Of a DNA stretch of 16,065 nt, positions 1-7,265 are shown in pieces. The notes under the pieces were generated by a model. That model saw only the letters and a list, made by a program, of their open reading frames with translations, was not told where the DNA came from and did no database searches. Position numbers and translations under genes: made by a program. Each line of letters begins with the position of its first letter. The stretch's first letter is position 1. This stretch comes from Pseudomonadota bacterium (GTDB lineage: Bacteria > Myxococcota_A > Polyangia > Fen-1088), in NCBI GenBank assembly GCA_023438785.1, contig JAEXQJ010000364.1, forward strand, positions 1 through 16,065. Reading direction: 5' to 3'.

Positions 1-80
1 GCCCAGAGTTGACGGCGTTCGGATGTGCTGGGTTCGTGTTCCCCCAAGCGCATCCCTCCCCACCGCCGTCGACTCTGGGC
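1..80. other. Long nested inverted repeat (structured RNA or transcription-end element)
   Basis: The 17-nt arm at 1-17 pairs with 64-80 with one non-Watson-Crick position. Inside it, 21-28 pairs with 48-55 (one G-T position) and 29-32 pairs with 43-46, so almost the whole 80 nt folds into one long hairpin. Both imperfect positions are G-U wobbles if the plus strand is transcribed, but A-C mismatches on the minus strand, so a plus-strand RNA is favoured. No T-tract follows either arm. The element lies 14 nt beyond the stop of the minus-strand lipoprotein gene. It could be a terminator-like or 3' stabilising hairpin, a small RNA, or a dispersed repeat; it touches the window edge and may be longer. 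Confidence 0.55.
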
Positions 81-94
81 CGTTGACGTTCGGG

Positions 95-1132
95 TCAGAA
101 TCTCAGGGTGGGCACGTCGGGCCGTCCGCGACGGAGGACCTGCACACCCGTGCCCCACAGCAGGCGAATCTCCTCGCTGTCCACGCGCCCCTGGTAGGCG
201 TCCAGGCGATGCCGGCTCTGATCGCAGGCCTCGCCCTCCAGAACCTCGTAACCCCGTTCGTAGATCGTGATGGAGTTGCCACGCACCTCGCCGGTCACCC
301 GGTAGCGCGTACCCACGCGGAATTCGAGCGCGCCGCTGCAGCGAAAGGGGTGACCGTCCATCGAGACTTGGCGCACCCAGCGGTCGTAGTGCCCCGAGAT
401 GCGATCGCCTTCTTGGACCAGGTGCCACTCCTCGCGCTCGCTCTTCTCGTCGCCGCCGGCCACGGTGCCGCTGTGTTCCCAAAGCCAGTAGCCCTCGGCG
501 TTGGCCAGGGGACCGTCCTCCTGAGCGGCCAGGACGTTCGCGCGCGGGCGCGACGGGGAGGGCTGCGTGGCGCTCGGCGGAGGACCAGCGTTTAGGCTGG
601 CCAGGATGTTTTCGTCGCCCGCGCTGCTCGGGCGGCGGGTCAGTGAGAGTTGGTTGGTCCCGTCGCTGAGCACCATGAGGTTGCCCCGCACCTTGACCTG
701 GAAGCTGCGTGGCGCGCGCAAGCCCACGGCGCACGGGCCCTGGGTCTGAGGCGCGCTGACCTCGTCGATGCGTGCCCCCTCCGGCGTGACGCGCCCCTTG
801 ACCTCCACGCGAATGAGGGCCCGCAGCTGCGGTTCCTGGCTGCACAGATAGGGCCGCCCGTCGCCCGAGATCATGGTCAGCTCGACAACGCAGAACCCGG
901 TGACCGTCTCGCCCTGTTGGGTGAGCTTCCAGAGCTGTCGCTCGATGCGCGTGTCGCCTGCGGCGGGCCCATCGGGAACCGTGGCTCGGGTCAGTCCCTC
1001 CCAAAGCCCCGCGATGGCGGGGCGGGGCGGGGCGGCCGGCTGGGGTGTGGGCTTGACCTGGCCGACGCACCCGGCGAGCGAGAGGACCGTAGCCGCGAGA
1101 ACCCCAACCCCCAGCAACACCCGAGACACCAC
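95..1132 (-). CDS. Lipoprotein with two tandem copies of an unrecognised domain
   Basis: Function unknown. The N-terminus is a lipoprotein signal: a hydrophobic stretch ending in lipobox LAGC, with the lipidated Cys at about residue 22 when the tandem GTG codons at 1127-1132 are used as start. An upstream in-frame TTG at 1171 would place 13 odd residues before the signal, so GTG is preferred; no convincing ribosome binding site is seen for either. After a Pro-rich linker (about 24-40), residues 42-166 and 214-334 look like two copies of one domain. Each opens with G-x-W, then has a W-x-L-x-Q-x-G-(D/E) segment, S-x-DG-x-P followed by Cys-Ser, an arginine-rich beta strand, a second Cys, and a closing L-x-x-GT-x-Q-x-L-x-R. 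The two shared Cys per repeat suggest a disulfide in the periplasm. A Pro/Ser linker separates the copies. Probably a surface or periplasmic beta-rich protein. Confidence 0.8.
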   Translation of the reverse strand: MVSRVLLGVGVLAATVLSLAGCVGQVKPTPQPAAPPRPAIAGLWEGLTRATVPDGPAAGDTRIERQLWKLTQQGETVTGFCVVELTMISGDGRPYLCSQEPQLRALIRVEVKGRVTPEGARIDEVSAPQTQGPCAVGLRAPRSFQVKVRGNLMVLSDGTNQLSLTRRPSSAGDENILASLNAGPPPSATQPSPSRPRANVLAAQEDGPLANAEGYWLWEHSGTVAGGDEKSEREEWHLVQEGDRISGHYDRWVRQVSMDGHPFRCSGALEFRVGTRYRVTGEVRGNSITIYERGYEVLEGEACDQSRHRLDAYQGRVDSEEIRLLWGTGVQVLRRGRPDVPTLRF

Positions 1133-1273
1133 AAACGAAGGGTAGCAAGGTGTGCGAGCGCAACCAGCCAACCACCGCGCGGCGTGGACGATTTGCCGAA
1201 GACCGGAAGCGCTTGCGCGGCGGCGTCGATGAACTCCCTCGCCTGCGCACGCGGTCTTGCGGGGCTGCCGCGA

Positions 1274-3211
1274 TCAGGTCTCCTTGTCGACCGCCTCCAA
1301 CTCGGCGCAGGCCTTCTCCCAATCCCCCATGCGTTTGGCCAACAGCTCGTCCAACTCGCGCTCACGATCGGCCATGGCGTGCAGCTTCTGCCAGTCGCCG
1401 TGGTGATCGGCGGCCAGTTCGGCGCGCAGGCCTTGCAGCTCGCCTTCCAGGCGCGCGACCTCGGCCTCCAGGCTTTCCACCAGCCGCTGCAGGCGGCGCA
1501 ACTGCCTCTCTCGATCCTTCTTGGCCGCTCGGCTGGCCTCCTGCGACGAGACGGTCGTGCGCGAGGGGGCCACCGGTGCGGGTTCCGAAGGCTTCTCGTC
1601 CGCGTGCCCCTGCTGCCTCTGGGCCCGCCAATCCGAGTAGGTGCCCAAGTGGCTGGAGAGCGTGCCGTCATCCTCGAAGATCAGCAACCGGCGGCACACG
1701 CGATCCAGGAAGTAGCGATCGTGGCTGACGACGATCAAGGTGCCATCGTAGCCGTCCAGGGCGTGTTCGAGGGTTTCGCGCGCCGGGATGTCGAGGTGAT
1801 TGGTGGGCTCGTCGAGGGCCAGCACGTTGCGTGGGAAGAGCAGCATCTTGGCCAAAGCCAGACGGCTGCGCTCGCCTCCCGACAGCCCGTGCACCACGCG
1901 GAAAGGGTCATCCCCGAAGAAGCGGAACTTGGCCAGGTAGGAGCGCACCACCTCGGGCGACAGATCGTTGCGCACCGACTGGATTTCTTGGATGCAGGTG
2001 CGCTCGTCGTCGAGGGAGCTGAGTTTTTGGTCGAAGTAGCCCAGCCTCACGCCCGAGCCCCGCTCAACCGTACCGTCGAGCGGTTTGAGCTCGCCGACCA
2101 GCGTCTTGAGCAGGGTACTCTTGCCGCAGCCGTTGGGGCCCACGATGCCCACCCGGTCGCCGCGAAAAATGTTGACCGCCACGTCCTTGAGAATGGGCTT
2201 GTCCGCATAGCCCACGCTGATGCGCGGGGCGCGAATGATCTCCTTGCCACCCAAGTCGCCGCCGGTTTGGAAATCGAGCGCGATGCGGCCGGCGAGCTGC
2301 CAGTTGTCCTCGGGGCGCTCCAGACGTTCCAGTTTTTCCAGCATGCGGCGGCGGCTCTGCGCTTGCTTGGTGTTCTGGCCGGCCAAATTCTTGCGGATGA
2401 AGGCCTCGGTCTTCTCGACGTGCTCCTTCTGCCGCTCGTACTCGATGCGCGCCCGTTCCAGACGCGCGTCCCGTTCCACCACGTACGCGTCGTACCCGAA
2501 GGCGTAGCGTTCGAACTCACCGCCATCCAGCTCGACGATCTCCCGGCAGGTCTTCTGGATGAAGGCGCGATCGTGCGACACGAGCACGAAGGCGCCGGGG
2601 TACTCGCACAGGTGCTGCTCGAGCTTCTCGATGGCGGCCAGATCCAAATGGTTGGTGGGCTCGTCGAGGAGCAGGAGATCGGGCTGGCGCACCAGGACCT
2701 TGGCCAGTTCCAGTCGGCCGCGTTCTCCGCCCGACAGCGTGGTCACCGGGCGCTGCAGGTCGGTGGCCTGCAGACCCACGTCCGCCGTCAATTGGCGCAC
2801 GCGGGTCTCCAGATCGTAGCCGCCCTCCATGCGATAGCGCTCCTGGAGATCGCCGTAGCGCTTCAGCTCGGACGGCGACGCGTCCGCCAGACGCGCTTCC
2901 AACTGCAGCATCTCCTCGTGCATGGCCTGCACGTGGGCGAACGGTTCCAGCAAGGCATCCAGCACCGTCCCGTGGCCGCCCAACTGATGCGACTGCTTGA
3001 GATAGGCCACCGTCTTGCGGCCCAGCACGCGCACGTCACCCGAATCGGCTTGCAGCTCGCCCGCCAGCAGCTTGAGAGCCGTGGACTTGCCCGTCCCGTT
3101 GGGTCCCAGCAAGGCCAGGCGATCCCCGGGCCGGATCAGCAACGAGGCGCCGGTGAGGATCTCGGTTCCGGGATAGCCGAAATGAACGTCCGCGAACTGC
3201 GCGAGAGACAT
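1274..3211 (-). CDS. ABC-F family ATPase (Uup/YheS type, ribosome-associated)
   Basis: A 645-residue soluble tandem ATPase with no membrane segment, the hallmark of ABC-F translation factors. Cassette 1 has Walker A GPNGTGKST (36-44), signature LSGGER (159-164), Walker B with EPTNHLD (184-190) and switch SHDR (212-215). Cassette 2 has GPNGCGKST (358-366), LSGGER (443-448), LDEPTNHLD (466-474) and SHDR (496-499). Both catalytic glutamates are intact. Residues about 245-300 are the charged helical interdomain linker (P-site tRNA-interaction motif), and 555-643 is a C-terminal coiled coil as in Uup. Family knowledge: these proteins bind the ribosomal E site and relieve stalled or structurally stressed translation; some give antibiotic resistance, which cannot be judged here. 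The ATG at 3211 has no purine-rich binding site; the leader is pyrimidine-rich. It follows serC on the same strand after a terminator, so it is probably transcribed on its own. Confidence 0.95.
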   Translation of the reverse strand: MSLAQFADVHFGYPGTEILTGASLLIRPGDRLALLGPNGTGKSTALKLLAGELQADSGDVRVLGRKTVAYLKQSHQLGGHGTVLDALLEPFAHVQAMHEEMLQLEARLADASPSELKRYGDLQERYRMEGGYDLETRVRQLTADVGLQATDLQRPVTTLSGGERGRLELAKVLVRQPDLLLLDEPTNHLDLAAIEKLEQHLCEYPGAFVLVSHDRAFIQKTCREIVELDGGEFERYAFGYDAYVVERDARLERARIEYERQKEHVEKTEAFIRKNLAGQNTKQAQSRRRMLEKLERLERPEDNWQLAGRIALDFQTGGDLGGKEIIRAPRISVGYADKPILKDVAVNIFRGDRVGIVGPNGCGKSTLLKTLVGELKPLDGTVERGSGVRLGYFDQKLSSLDDERTCIQEIQSVRNDLSPEVVRSYLAKFRFFGDDPFRVVHGLSGGERSRLALAKMLLFPRNVLALDEPTNHLDIPARETLEHALDGYDGTLIVVSHDRYFLDRVCRRLLIFEDDGTLSSHLGTYSDWRAQRQQGHADEKPSEPAPVAPSRTTVSSQEASRAAKKDRERQLRRLQRLVESLEAEVARLEGELQGLRAELAADHHGDWQKLHAMADRERELDELLAKRMGDWEKACAELEAVDKET

Positions 3212-3244
3212 GAGAAGGGATTAACAACAAAGGGCAAAGAGGGC

Positions 3245-3282
3245 AGAGAAAAGAACGCGGGAAGTGTCGCTCCCCGCGTTCT
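3245..3282 (-). terminator. Intrinsic terminator after serC
   Basis: Read on the minus strand, a perfect 10-bp GC-rich stem (3273-3282 with 3252-3261, 11-nt loop) is followed at once by TTTT and a T/C-rich run. It lies 28 nt downstream of the serC stop and 34 nt before the ABC-F start. This is the clearest rho-independent terminator in the window and should separate serC from the ABC-F gene. Confidence 0.8.
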
Positions 3283-3309
3283 CGTGCTCGGCGCCCTTGT
3301 GCCTGGCGA

Positions 3310-4389
3310 CTAGCCGGCGGCCTTCTGGAAGGCGCGCATGTGGTCGGCCAGCGTCTGGCAGCCCTCGACGGGCATGCCGTTGTAGATCGAGGCCCGGATG
3401 CCGCCCACGGTGCGATAGCCCTTGAGCGCCACCATGCCCTTGGCCGAGGCTTCCTTGAGGAACCTGTCGGTCAGCTCGTCGCTGGGCAACTTGAACGTGA
3501 CGTTCATGTGGCTGCGCACGGCCTTGTCCGACACGGTGCCTTTGTAGAAGCCCCCGGAGCCATCGATGGCGTCATAGATCAACGCGGCCTTCTCGGCGTT
3601 GCGCTTCTCGATGGCGGCCAGACCGCCTTGGCGCTCCATCCAGCGGAAGGTCTCCAGGAGGACGTAGATGCCGAAGGTGGGCGGCGTGTTGCGGCAGCTC
3701 TTTGCGTCCGCGTGGGCCCTGTAGCTGAAGATCTTGGGCAGGCTCTTGGGGATGCGGTCGTAGAGGTCCTTGCGGATGATGGCGAGCACGACGCCCGAGG
3801 GACCGAGGTTCTTCTGCGCGCCGGCGTAGACCATGGCCGTGCGGGCCACCGGGTGGGGGCGCGACATGATTTCCGAGCTGGCGTCGACAATCAGGTTGGG
3901 GTGCTTGGGCCACTCCGGGAAGCGGTTGCCGTGCACGGTCTCGTTGCTGCAGACGTGCATGTAGGCCGCGTTGGGATCGGACGCCCAGGGGGCCGGCAGG
4001 CGATCGAAGGCGGTGGGCTCGCTGGAGGCCACCACCTTGACCTTGTCGCCGACGATGCCCTTGGCCACATCGGCGGCCTTCTTGGACCATTCGCCGCTGA
4101 CCACGTACTCGGCGGTGCCGTTGAGGAGATTCATCGGGATAAGGGCGAACTGCTGGTTCGCGCCACCTTGAAGGAAGAGAACGTCGTGCGTGTCCGGGAT
4201 CTCGAGCAGCTTGCGGCAGCGGCTGATGGTCTCGTCCAGCACCCCATCGAACTCCTTGCCGCGGTGACTGCACTCGGCGATGCCGAAACCCTTGCCCTGA
4301 AAATCCAGCAGGGCAGCGGCAGAGGCCTCGAGGACCTCATGGGGCAGGGTGGCGGGACCGGCGGCGAAGTTGAAGACGCGCTTATTCAT
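3310..4389 (-). CDS. serC: Phosphoserine aminotransferase
   Basis: A 359-residue PLP-dependent class V aminotransferase that converts 3-phosphohydroxypyruvate and glutamate to phosphoserine and 2-oxoglutarate. In many bacteria it also acts in PLP synthesis on the erythronate-derived 4-phosphohydroxy intermediate. Visible family motifs: N-F-x-A-GPATLP near the start, ECSHRGKEF (39-47), LQGGANQQFA around 73-82 (phosphate/PLP contact), the conserved W in SGEW (111), VCSNETVHG (146-154), D169 before SSE, and the Schiff-base lysine K193 in AGAQKNLGPSG. A second substrate-binding segment PPTFGIY follows. Length matches E. coli SerC (362). The ATG at 4389 is chosen because family similarity begins there and a GGAG sits 9 nt upstream (4399-4402); the open frame continues upstream without homology. 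It is cytoplasmic, divergent from hisZ, with no serA or serB nearby. Confidence 0.97.
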   Translation of the reverse strand: MNKRVFNFAAGPATLPHEVLEASAAALLDFQGKGFGIAECSHRGKEFDGVLDETISRCRKLLEIPDTHDVLFLQGGANQQFALIPMNLLNGTAEYVVSGEWSKKAADVAKGIVGDKVKVVASSEPTAFDRLPAPWASDPNAAYMHVCSNETVHGNRFPEWPKHPNLIVDASSEIMSRPHPVARTAMVYAGAQKNLGPSGVVLAIIRKDLYDRIPKSLPKIFSYRAHADAKSCRNTPPTFGIYVLLETFRWMERQGGLAAIEKRNAEKAALIYDAIDGSGGFYKGTVSDKAVRSHMNVTFKLPSDELTDRFLKEASAKGMVALKGYRTVGGIRASIYNGMPVEGCQTLADHMRAFQKAAG

Positions 4390-4566
4390 GTCGTGGTGCT
4401 CCGAGGTTGGGCGTGAAGCATAGACGATGCGTGAAACGAACGGGAGTGCGTAGCGCCTTCGCGCCGCCGATTGGCACGAGGGGCGTCGAAGGCGGCGGCT
4501 TGGGGTTGGATCCGAAAACAACCTGTACTAAAAGACCCGTGCCCGCTTCCCGGGTCATTTCCCCAG
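4390..4566. other. Divergent intergenic region serC/hisZ with a hairpin in the hisZ leader
   Basis: This 177-nt spacer must hold the promoters for both serC and hisZ. Toward hisZ, TTGGAT (4507-4512) and TAAAAG (4530-4535), 17 nt apart, are a weak sigma70-like pair. Just downstream, a 6-bp perfect stem GACCCG/CGGGTC (4534-4539 with 4551-4556) is followed by ATTT, 7 nt before the hisZ cluster of C residues and ATG. Toward serC, TATGCT around 4417-4422 (minus strand) is a possible -10. No histidine-rich leader peptide is visible. All site calls are weak. Confidence 0.3.
4399..4402 (-). promoter_or_regulatory. Ribosome binding site of serC
   Basis: GGAG on the minus strand, 9 nt before the ATG at 4389. 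It decides the serC start against longer upstream possibilities. Confidence 0.6.
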
Positions 4567-5817
4567 ATGCTCGAACGCCCCTTGCTCCAGTTGCCGGCCG
4601 GGATGCGCGATTTCGCGCCCGAGGCCGCCGCCACACGCCGGCACATCGCCGGGGCCTTGCTGCAGGTCTTCGAGCGCTGGGGCTACGCGCGCGTCATCAC
4701 GCCAGCCTTCGAATACGAGGAAGTCCTGGCCTTGGGTCTGGGCCCCGCGGGACGCGACTCGACCATCCGCTTCGTCGAGCCCAGCTCGGGACAGGTGGTC
4801 GCCCTGCGTCCCGACATCACGCCGCAGATCGCGCGCCTTATCGCCACCCGCTTCCGCGACGAGCCCGGGCCCCTGCGCCTGTGCTACGAGGGCACGGTGG
4901 TGCGCTTCGATCGTCGATCCCGTTCGCAGCGCGAGCTGATCCAGGCGGGCGTGGAACTGGCGGGCGTGCCCAGTCCGGCGGGCGACGCCGAGATGATCGC
5001 CCTCGGGGCCGAGGCCCTGGCTGCCTTGGGCCTGCGCCAGCCCACCATCGACCTCGGCCACCTGGGGCTGACCCGCGAGGTCCTTGACGCTCTCCGGCTG
5101 CCCGAAGAGGCCCGCGCCGCGGCCCGGGAGCGCATCGCCAAACGCGACCGCGCGGGGCTGCGCGAGGTGTTGCGGGCGGCCGAGGGACCCAAGGCCGTGG
5201 TGGACTTCGCCCTGGCTTTGCCCGAATTGGCGGGCCCGCCTGCCACGGTGACCAAGGCCTTGCGCCGCGCGCCCACGGCGGGCATTCGTCGCGCGCTTCG
5301 CAACCTCGACGAGTTGTTGCAGGAGCTGTCCCGTCGCGAGTTGCCCGCGCGGCTGCAGGTCGATCTGGGCGAGGTGCGCGGTTTCGACTACTACACGGGC
5401 GTGCGCGTGCTCGGCTACGTGGAAGGCGCGCCCGATGCAGTCCTGCAGGGCGGTCGCTACGACACCCTCGTGGAACGTTACGGTCGGCGCTGCCCCGCCG
5501 TGGGATGTGCGGTGGACGTAGAGAGGGCGGCCCTGGCCTGTGAGAGTCAGGGCATCGAGCCCGGCCTGGCCCGCGCTGGCGAGGGTGGGGGGGTGCTGGT
5601 CGTGGGACCGCCGCGACAGGCTTGGCAAGCCGCGGCCGCTCTGCGAGCCCAGGGGCGCCGGGCCGTGGCCTACTTTGGTGAGCTCGAGGGTGCGGCTCTC
5701 GAGTCCTATGCTCGGCGCTGGCAGTTCGCCGAGCTGGCCCATACCGATGGACGCCGCACCGCCATCGCTAGCAAGGGCCCTGCGGCCCGAACCCGGAGAG
5801 CACCATGCCCGTCGTAG
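4567..5817 (+). CDS. hisZ: ATP phosphoribosyltransferase regulatory subunit (HisRS-like paralogue)
   Basis: A 416-residue class II aminoacyl-tRNA synthetase-like protein. HisZ has no tRNA-charging activity; it binds the short HisG and makes it an active, histidine-feedback-sensitive enzyme for the first step of histidine synthesis. Motifs: PAGMRDFAPEAA (10-21), LRPDITPQIAR (80-90), a degenerate motif 2 (CYEGTVVRF, 106-114, lacking the FRYE of true HisRS), RELIQAGVEL (122-131), RGFDYYTG (271-278) and GGRYD (295-299). The C-terminal ~80 residues are weakly conserved and end in a basic tail. The ATG at 4567 starts right at the homologous LPAGMRDF region; a TTG at 4471 would add 32 unrelated residues. 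The binding site is poor. The gene overlaps purA by 13 nt, and hisZ-purA adjacency is known from other proteobacteria. No hisG is in the window. HisS is the main alternative and is less likely. Confidence 0.88.
   Translation: MLERPLLQLPAGMRDFAPEAAATRRHIAGALLQVFERWGYARVITPAFEYEEVLALGLGPAGRDSTIRFVEPSSGQVVALRPDITPQIARLIATRFRDEPGPLRLCYEGTVVRFDRRSRSQRELIQAGVELAGVPSPAGDAEMIALGAEALAALGLRQPTIDLGHLGLTREVLDALRLPEEARAAARERIAKRDRAGLREVLRAAEGPKAVVDFALALPELAGPPATVTKALRRAPTAGIRRALRNLDELLQELSRRELPARLQVDLGEVRGFDYYTGVRVLGYVEGAPDAVLQGGRYDTLVERYGRRCPAVGCAVDVERAALACESQGIEPGLARAGEGGGVLVVGPPRQAWQAAAALRAQGRRAVAYFGELEGAALESYARRWQFAELAHTDGRRTAIASKGPAARTRRAPCPS
5795..5798 (+). promoter_or_regulatory. Ribosome binding site of purA inside the hisZ end
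   Basis: GGAG six nt before the ATG at 5805, lying within the last codons of hisZ. It supports the overlapping start and suggests coupled translation of the two genes. Confidence 0.6.
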
Positions 5818-7106
5818 TTGTCGTTGGTTCGCAGTGGGGCGATGAAGGTAAGGGGAAGGTCGTCGACCTCCTCACTGAGAAGGCGCAGATCGTGGCCCGC
5901 TGGGGCGGTGGCGCGAACGCCGGTCACACCATCGTGGTGGACGGTAAGAAGTACGTCACCCACCTGATTCCCTCGGGCGTGCTGCGTCCCGGGGTGGCCT
6001 GTGTGCTGGGCGAGGGCATGGTCATCGACCCGAGGACTCTGGTCGAGGAGATCCGCACCTTCCGCAGCCATGGGCTCATCGCTAAGGACACGGATTTGGT
6101 CATCGCGGGGCGCGCTCACCTGACGTTCCCGCACCATCGCGACCTGGATCGGCTGCGCGAGGAGCAGCCCGGCGCCATCGGTACCACGAGGCGCGGCATC
6201 GGTCCCACCTACGAGAGCAAGGCCTCGCGCACCGGGTTGCGCGTGGAGGACCTGCTGCGGCCCGAGCGCTTCCGCCGCAACGTGGAACGCAACCTGCGCT
6301 ACGTGGCTCCCGCGTTGTCCAAGATGGGCGCGCCGCTCCCCGATGTGGATGCGCTCGTGAAGGAGTATTTGGCGCTGGGTGAGGAGATACGTCCGTTCGT
6401 GCGCGACGCTTCGCGGTTCTTGTACGAGGAGATCCGCAAAGGGAGCAACGTGCTCTTCGAGGGGGCGCACGGCGTGTTGCTGGACCTGGACCACGGCACT
6501 TATCCCTTCGTGACCTCTTCGTCCACCACGGCGGGCGGCGCCTGCACGGGCTGTGGCATCGGACCGACCTACATCGACACGGTCATCGGCATCGTGAAGG
6601 CCTACGCCACGCGCGTGGGCAACGGCCCGTTTCCAACCGAGCTCGAAGACGCGGTGGGGGAGCGCCTGCGCGAGGCAGGGGCCGAGTTCGGTTCCACCAC
6701 CGGGCGTCCGCGTCGTTGCGGTTGGCTCGATATCCCCGCCCTGCGACTCACGGTTCGCCTGTCGGGCATCAAGGCCCTCGCGCTCACCAAGCTGGACGTG
6801 CTGGATGGCATCGAGACGCTGAAGCTCTGCACGCACTACCGCTTGGACGGCCAACTCCTGGACGAGATGCCCCTCGACCCGGACGATCTGGCTGCCGTGC
6901 AACCGGTCTACGAGAGCCTGCCCGGTTGGGCCGTGCGCAAGTCGAGCGGGCCGGTCACCGCGGAGGACCAACTCCCGGAGGCCGCGCGCCGTTACCTGGC
7001 CCGCATTTCCGAGCTGGTGGGCGTGCCTCTGGCGCTCATTTCGGTGGGCCCAGGCCGCAACGAGACCATCGCCAAGCTAGATCCTTTCGCCACCCATGTG
7101 CGTTGA
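5805..7106 (+). CDS. purA: Adenylosuccinate synthetase
   Basis: A 433-residue GTP-dependent enzyme that joins IMP and aspartate to give adenylosuccinate, the first committed step to AMP. Visible signatures: the N-terminal P-loop variant QWGDEGKGK (10-18) with catalytic D13, NAGHTI with catalytic H41, GTTRRGIGPTY (IMP site) followed by YESKASRTGLR, the segment FEGAHGVLLDLDHGTYPFVTSS, the aspartate loop STTGRPRRCGWLD with its paired arginines, TKLDVLDG (guanine recognition), and the C-terminal SVGPGR. Length and motif order match the bacterial family (E. coli 432). The ATG at 5805 overlaps the last 13 nt of hisZ and has a good binding site. A small departure from consensus is YESKASR where YEDKAxR is usual. 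No clear terminator follows the stop. Confidence 0.98.
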   Translation: MPVVVVVGSQWGDEGKGKVVDLLTEKAQIVARWGGGANAGHTIVVDGKKYVTHLIPSGVLRPGVACVLGEGMVIDPRTLVEEIRTFRSHGLIAKDTDLVIAGRAHLTFPHHRDLDRLREEQPGAIGTTRRGIGPTYESKASRTGLRVEDLLRPERFRRNVERNLRYVAPALSKMGAPLPDVDALVKEYLALGEEIRPFVRDASRFLYEEIRKGSNVLFEGAHGVLLDLDHGTYPFVTSSSTTAGGACTGCGIGPTYIDTVIGIVKAYATRVGNGPFPTELEDAVGERLREAGAEFGSTTGRPRRCGWLDIPALRLTVRLSGIKALALTKLDVLDGIETLKLCTHYRLDGQLLDEMPLDPDDLAAVQPVYESLPGWAVRKSSGPVTAEDQLPEAARRYLARISELVGVPLALISVGPGRNETIAKLDPFATHVR

Positions 7107-7161
7107 ATCGGGTGAACGGCGCGATGCGGAAGGTGCCTTTCCCGAACCCGGCGGACAGGCC

Positions 7162-7180
7162 AGATGCATCCGCTGCATCT
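7162..7180. promoter_or_regulatory. Inverted repeat upstream of the AgmX-like gene promoter
   Basis: AGATGCA (7162-7168) and TGCATCT (7174-7180) are perfect 7-bp arms around a 5-nt spacer, ending 13 nt before the candidate -35 box. It could be a dyad operator or a short hairpin ending purA transcripts; no U-run follows, so an operator is slightly more likely. Confidence 0.35.
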
Positions 7181-7193
7181 TCCACAATCCGTC

Positions 7194-7221
7194 TTGCCAG
7201 CCCAGGACCCAACTCTATAAT
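7194..7221 (+). promoter_or_regulatory. Sigma70-like promoter for the AgmX/GltJ-like gene
   Basis: TTGCCA (7194-7199) and a consensus TATAAT (7216-7221) are separated by 16 nt, an unusually good match in this high-GC sequence. Transcription would begin near 7228 and give a leader of about 38 nt before the ATG at 7266, with TGAGG at 7257-7261 as a close-set binding site. Confidence 0.6.
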
Positions 7222-7265
7222 CCGTTCGGCCATTGGTCATTCCGCGTACGCCGAAATGAGGCCCC

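Noticed and set aside
1129..1171. TTG at 1171 as the start of the two-domain lipoprotein
   Set aside because: It adds residues with extra cysteines before the signal peptide and has no better binding site; the GTG codons at 1127-1132 give a normal lipoprotein signal.
650..3313. Very long plus-strand open frame (887 codons) opposite the ABC-F gene
   Set aside because: It mirrors the codon pattern of a well-supported ABC-F ATPase on the other strand and shows no domain; long antisense frames are expected at this GC content.
3340..4416. Plus-strand open frame of 358 codons opposite serC
   Set aside because: serC is certain on the minus strand; the antisense translation is His/Gly/Val-rich with no recognisable motif.
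4390..4566. Histidine attenuator with a leader peptide before hisZ
   Set aside because: No short reading frame with a histidine run is present; only a small hairpin is seen.
4567..5817. Histidyl-tRNA synthetase instead of HisZ
   Set aside because: Motif 2 lacks the FRYE arrangement, and the C-terminal anticodon-binding region is poorly preserved, although GGRYD and RGFDYYTG remain.
4555..6971. Long minus-strand open frames opposite hisZ and purA
   Set aside because: Both sense genes are well supported by family motifs and overlap as an operon; the antisense frames are shadows.
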